A stretch of 8,517 nucleotides of DNA from positions 1 through 8,517 of the forward strand of contig UQQA01000111.1 of NCBI GenBank assembly GCA_900543105.1. Reading direction: 5' to 3'. Made by a program: the position numbers and the translations under genes. Below the pieces are notes generated by a model that saw only the letters and a program-made list of their open reading frames with translations, did not search any database and had not been told where the DNA came from. The DNA is from an uncultured Ruminococcus sp. GTDB taxonomy: Bacteria > Bacillota > Clostridia > Oscillospirales > Ruminococcaceae. Of this stretch, positions 6,008-8,517 are shown in pieces. Position 1 is the first letter of the stretch; each line of letters starts with the position of its first letter.

Positions 6008-7187
6008 AAATAAGCTTTTTCTGTTTGTATTCCTTGGTCTGCTTTGTAGCGGCGATAATGAGCGGAACGGTCATTTCCTGCTCGGTAAGACCGCCGTGGT
6101 TCGCCTTGTTCATAATTTTAGGCTTTGCATTCATCGTCCGATAGCGAAGTCCGATGTCCGATATCGCACAGGCAAAGTAATCACCAATAAAGTCGAACGT
6201 TTTCTTGTGAGTTTTTCCACCGCCGAGAAGCTTCTTGTCGAAAACTTCACGCCTGCTCAGAAGCAGAAAATCCTGCCCGAGAAGATTGGTGAAGGCACGT
6301 TCAAAATCAGTCCGTCTGTCCGATTTTACGAAGAAAGACATCGCTCTGCTTTCGATAAAAGGCGGAAGCACAAGACATTCGTTTATCTCGGGTATTCGGT
6401 CTATAAGTATCTCGTCGGAAATATCTATCATTCCGTGGTCGGCGGTCACAATGAACAGCGTGTCTGTCACGGACTTATATAAAGCTTCAAGATTTCGGTT
6501 TATGTCAGCAAGCTTTTCCTTTGTTTCATCGGAGTAACAGCCCGTGCGGTGAGCCGTATCATCGGGTGAACACCATTGAACGTATGTGAAAGTGTTCTGA
6601 TTCGTGGCGCATATCTTTCCGATAAGCTCGCATACCGTATCGAATTTTTCGGCGGTCTTGTGAATGTTTCCGTTTTCTGCAATTCTGACCTTGGACTGCG
6701 ATATCGTGAAAGGCTGAACTTCGCCGATTATCGAGCTTGCAATAGACTGATATATTGTTTCGTAAGGCATAATGAATTCCGCAGCACTTGAAATTGCCGC
6801 AGGCTGCTTTGTGTATGTGTCAAGGTTCGTGAAAACATCTATCGTCCGACAGAATTCTTTGAAGAAAAGCGACCAGCCGAGCCAAGCGTGTTCATTCGGG
6901 GAAACGCCGGTGTAAAAGCTCGTCATTGCCGAAGCGGTGGTGGACGGAAAAACAGATGAAAGCTTTGAAACACAGCTGCTCCTCAAAAATGAATTCGATG
7001 GCAGATTGTGTTCAAGCATATCATGACCCATTCCGTCAAGAACGATAAGGACAATGTTCTTGTAAAAATTCGACAAATGCTTATCGAGCACAGGAACGGT
7101 GGGGTACTCATACGGTGCTCTGTAATAATTCATTATCGAGGAAATAACGCTTATTATTGATCTGCTGTAATCGGGATAACAAAGCAT
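6006..7187 (-). CDS. Alkaline phosphatase superfamily protein, nucleotide pyrophosphatase/phosphodiesterase type
   Basis: Predicted two-metal hydrolase of the type I phosphodiesterase/nucleotide pyrophosphatase group (PF01663-like), 393 residues. The ligand set looks complete: Asp51 in IVLIVLDGMGHDM (45-57); nucleophile Thr84 (or Thr83) in FPSTTASAMTSFYTGVSP (80-97); Asp209 and His213 in SPDDTAH; Asp250-His251 in TADHGM; and His364 in NHGG. The region after the nucleophile contains NEHAWLGW, seen in this family. There is no signal peptide or membrane segment, so the protein is probably cytoplasmic, unlike secreted alkaline phosphatases. The substrate cannot be read from sequence; nucleotides, phosphodiesters or phosphonate-like compounds are possible. 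The ATG at 7187 has AAAGGA (7199-7204) 11 nt upstream, 23 nt after the ruvA stop. Its stop forms part of the ruvB SD. Placement between ruvA and ruvB is the unusual point. Confidence 0.88.
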   Translation of the reverse strand: MLCYPDYSRSIISVISSIMNYYRAPYEYPTVPVLDKHLSNFYKNIVLIVLDGMGHDMLEHNLPSNSFLRSSCVSKLSSVFPSTTASAMTSFYTGVSPNEHAWLGWSLFFKEFCRTIDVFTNLDTYTKQPAAISSAAEFIMPYETIYQSIASSIIGEVQPFTISQSKVRIAENGNIHKTAEKFDTVCELIGKICATNQNTFTYVQWCSPDDTAHRTGCYSDETKEKLADINRNLEALYKSVTDTLFIVTADHGMIDISDEILIDRIPEINECLVLPPFIESRAMSFFVKSDRRTDFERAFTNLLGQDFLLLSRREVFDKKLLGGGKTHKKTFDFIGDYFACAISDIGLRYRTMNAKPKIMNKANHGGLTEQEMTVPLIIAATKQTKEYKQKKLI

Positions 7188-7210
7188 AGCAAAACAGTTC
7201 CTTTACGAAA

Positions 7211-7819
7211 TTACATTGATGCTGCGATCTTTTTCAGCGCATTCTTTATAAGATCTTCAACGGACATTGACGGGTCGAGCTTTGCAATGACCGAAGCAGC
7301 TTCTGCCTGAGAATATCCAAGCACAACGAGCGCAGAAATAGCCTCGCCCTGATTTCCGCCCGAGGAAACGGCCGTGCTGATCTCGGAAATTCCCGTAACG
7401 CCAGATGTGAGTTGTTCGTTCGTGATCTTGTCCTTGAGTTCAAGCACAACCCTCTGCGCAAGCTTCGGACCGACACCCTTTGTCTTGGTGAAAGCCTTGT
7501 AATCGCCTGTTGCAACGTTGAGAGCGAAGTTTTCCGGGGTCGTATCGGAAAGTATCGCAAGTGCAGCCTTGGGACCAACGCCCGAAACGGAAAGCAGCAT
7601 CCTGAAGCAGTTGAGTTCCTGCTGCGAAACAAAGCCGAAAAGTTCAACTGCGTCCTCGCGGACGTGCATATATGTGTAAAGAAAACATTCCGAACCGTTT
7701 TCTCCGAGCTTTGAAAGCGTGGAGAGCGTAGTCCTGCAAGCATAGCCAACGCCGCCGCATTCCACAACGGCAAGCGACTGTTCCTTATGGATAAGCTTTC
7801 CTCTTACGCTGTATATCAT
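7211..7819 (-). CDS. ruvA: Holliday junction DNA-binding subunit RuvA
   Basis: Tetrameric protein that grips four-way DNA junctions and positions two RuvB motors; it also limits RuvC access. The 202 residues match the family. Domain I (about 1-62) is the OB-fold, beginning MIYSVRGKL and including the conserved GGVGY (22-26) and TYMHVREDA (49-57). Domain II (about 65-140) carries two helix-hairpin-helix motifs, LLSVSGVGPKAALAIL (75-90) and FTKTKGVGPKLAQRVVLEL (110-128). A flexible linker (about 135-158) leads to domain III, the RuvB-contacting three-helix bundle (about 158-202, including ALVVLGYSQAEA). The ATG at 7819 has AAGGAGG 7 nt upstream. The gene starts 12 nt after the ruvC stop, which overlaps that SD. 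Confidence 0.97.
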   Translation of the reverse strand: MIYSVRGKLIHKEQSLAVVECGGVGYACRTTLSTLSKLGENGSECFLYTYMHVREDAVELFGFVSQQELNCFRMLLSVSGVGPKAALAILSDTTPENFALNVATGDYKAFTKTKGVGPKLAQRVVLELKDKITNEQLTSGVTGISEISTAVSSGGNQGEAISALVVLGYSQAEAASVIAKLDPSMSVEDLIKNALKKIAASM

Positions 7820-7826
7820 AATGGAT

Positions 7827-7833
7827 CCTCCTT
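7827..7833 (-). promoter_or_regulatory. Ribosome binding site of ruvA, overlapping the ruvC stop
   Basis: AAGGAGG lies 7 nt before the ATG at 7819 and shares bases with the ruvC TAA (7832-7834), giving TAAGGAGG. The spacing and layout are identical to those at ruvB. Confidence 0.88.
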
Positions 7834-8323
7834 AATACTTTGGAATTTTCACACCGCCGCTTGCATGACCGTGGCATATCGCAATGGCGAGCGCATCGGC
7901 GGTATCGTCGGGCTTCGGAACGGTCGCAAGACCGAGTATTCGCCGTGTCATCTCCATGACCTGCGGCTTTTCGGCACGTCCGTAGCCAACTACCGACTGT
8001 TTTACCTGCAAAGGCGTGTATTCATATATCGGTATCCCCATATTTGTTGCCGCAAGCAGCGTAACACCCCTTGCCTGAGCAACATCAATGCCCGTTTTCT
8101 GGTTAGTGTTGAAAAAAAGTTTTTCTATCGCCATTACTTCGGGCCTGAACGTGGAAAGAACCGTGTTCATATCATCATAAATCGTCTTTAACCGCATATT
8201 GAAGTCGGTCTTTGCCTCGGTAGTTATTGCACCAAAGTGAACGGGCGTGAATTTGTACCCGTCATATTCAAGCACACCGAAGCCGACTATCGCATATCCC
8301 GGGTCGATACCAAGTATTCTCAT
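7832..8323 (-). CDS. ruvC: Crossover junction endodeoxyribonuclease RuvC
   Basis: Dimeric Mg2+-dependent resolvase that cuts Holliday junctions, working with RuvAB. From the ATG at 8323 the protein has 163 residues, the normal length. The RNase H-like active site is intact: Asp7 in MRILGIDPG, Glu67 in AIEKLFFN (65-72), and Asp140 and Asp143 in PDDTADALAIAICH (138-151). The junction-binding loop region GYGRAEKPQV (113-122) is also present. An in-frame ATG at 8380 would add 19 residues, but that stretch resembles no RuvC N-terminus and lies at the predicted transcription start. GAAAGGA (8334-8340), 10 nt before 8323, supports the short form. The gene is first in the cluster, directly behind the promoter. 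A T-TTT-TTC heptamer in codons 69-71 is noted separately. Confidence 0.97.
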   Translation of the reverse strand: MRILGIDPGYAIVGFGVLEYDGYKFTPVHFGAITTEAKTDFNMRLKTIYDDMNTVLSTFRPEVMAIEKLFFNTNQKTGIDVAQARGVTLLAATNMGIPIYEYTPLQVKQSVVGYGRAEKPQVMEMTRRILGLATVPKPDDTADALAIAICHGHASGGVKIPKY

Positions 8324-8333
8324 AAAAATATGT

Positions 8334-8340
8334 TCCTTTC
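8334..8340 (-). promoter_or_regulatory. Ribosome binding site that fixes the ruvC start at 8323
   Basis: GAAAGGA lies 10 nt before the ATG at 8323. This pairs with the extreme 3' end of 16S rRNA (UCCUUUC), which explains the slightly long gap. It favours the 163-residue RuvC over a longer form from 8380, which has no SD. Confidence 0.75.
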
Positions 8341-8388
8341 GGCGCTGCATAAAACACAGAAAAACGTGTTCCTGCAACATAACAATTT

Positions 8389-8417
8389 ATTATACCATAT
8401 TCAAAGAAATTCTGCAA
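8389..8417 (-). promoter_or_regulatory. Sigma-A type promoter for the ruvC operon, extended -10
   Basis: The minus strand has TATAAT (8389-8394), a perfect -10, preceded by TG one base upstream (an extended -10, TGG-TATAAT). TTGCAG (8412-8417) lies exactly 17 nt further upstream as a -35 with three of six consensus bases. Transcription should begin near 8380-8383, leaving a leader of about 58-60 nt before the ruvC ATG at 8323. I see no clear LexA/DinR operator here. The leader holds a weak 5-bp hairpin (8353-8357 with 8366-8370). This is the only strong promoter I found in the window. Confidence 0.82.
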
Positions 8418-8475
8418 CTGTTTTTGCAATTTTTTCTGCTTTTTGAGCGAATATCGGGAAAATTTTTTACTGCCT

Positions 8476-8494
8476 GCAAAAATGAAAATTTTGC
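8476..8494. repeat. Short AT-rich inverted repeat upstream of the ruvC promoter
   Basis: GCAAAA (8476-8481) and TTTTGC (8489-8494) are inverted copies with a 7-nt centre. They lie in the AT-rich stretch 8418-8517, where I find no gene. The stem is too weak and AT-rich for a convincing terminator. It could be an operator, part of the end of a neighbouring unit, or chance. Confidence 0.25.
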
Positions 8495-8517
8495 TTGAAT
8501 TTATATGAAATTTGTAG

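Noticed and set aside
7246..7773. 175-codon minus-strand frame overlapping ruvA in another frame
   Set aside because: Arg- and Ser-rich translation with no motifs. ruvA itself is complete with all domains, so this is a shifted-frame shadow.
8324..8375. LexA/DinR box controlling ruvC
   Set aside because: The leader contains GAAC followed four bases later by TTTT twice, but the second half should be GTTC. Both copies miss it, so SOS control is not supported.
8324..8380. 19-residue N-terminal extension as part of RuvC
   Set aside because: The canonical MRILGIDPG start with its own SD gives the normal family length. The extension has no SD and no family resemblance.
8440..8482. Second promoter (TTGCAG ... 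GATATT) upstream of the main ruvC promoter
   Set aside because: The -10 is poor (4 of 6) with an 18-nt gap. The nearby perfect extended -10 makes this weaker candidate unnecessary.

Overview
The window is a fully co-directional stretch of a bacterial chromosome. Every gene I can support lies on the minus strand, so transcription runs from the right end (8517) to the left end (1). Strong purine-rich Shine-Dalgarno (SD) sites, GTG and TTG starts, a paired ECF transporter ATPase set and a ruvC-ruvA-ruvB cluster point to Bacillota, most likely class Clostridia (Ruminococcus/Oscillospiraceae-like). That placement is inference from style and gene content; no marker here fixes the genus.

In transcription order: an AT-rich upstream region with one good sigma-A type promoter (8389-8417, extended -10); ruvC (Holliday junction resolvase); ruvA (junction-binding tetramer); a cytoplasmic nucleotide pyrophosphatase/phosphodiesterase-type protein of the alkaline phosphatase superfamily; ruvB (branch-migration motor); glmM (phosphoglucosamine mutase); a RlmI-like class I SAM-dependent methyltransferase; a 65-residue two-helix membrane miniprotein; ecfA1 (ECF transporter ATPase); an unrecognised multi-pass membrane protein; and ecfA2 (second ECF ATPase), which runs off the left edge.

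Gaps between genes are 0 to 75 nt and I see no convincing intrinsic terminator. The simplest reading is one long operon, or overlapping transcription units, started at the promoter before ruvC. Four junctions (ruvC/ruvA, phosphodiesterase/ruvB, methyltransferase/miniprotein, miniprotein/ecfA1) are compact: 12-14 nt, with the SD fused to or beside the upstream TAA stop. This suggests coupled translation.

Functionally the window joins three housekeeping themes: recombination repair (RuvABC), cell-wall precursor synthesis (GlmM makes glucosamine-1-phosphate for UDP-GlcNAc) and vitamin or metal uptake (EcfA1/EcfA2 power an ECF module whose EcfT should lie beyond position 1). The less ordinary points are two insertions into normally tight pairs: a metal-dependent phosphodiesterase between ruvA and ruvB, and an uncharacterised membrane protein between ecfA1 and ecfA2. 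I saw no mobile element, CRISPR array, tRNA or rRNA. I found no clear evidence of a wholly new system; the two interposed genes and the miniprotein are the best leads.
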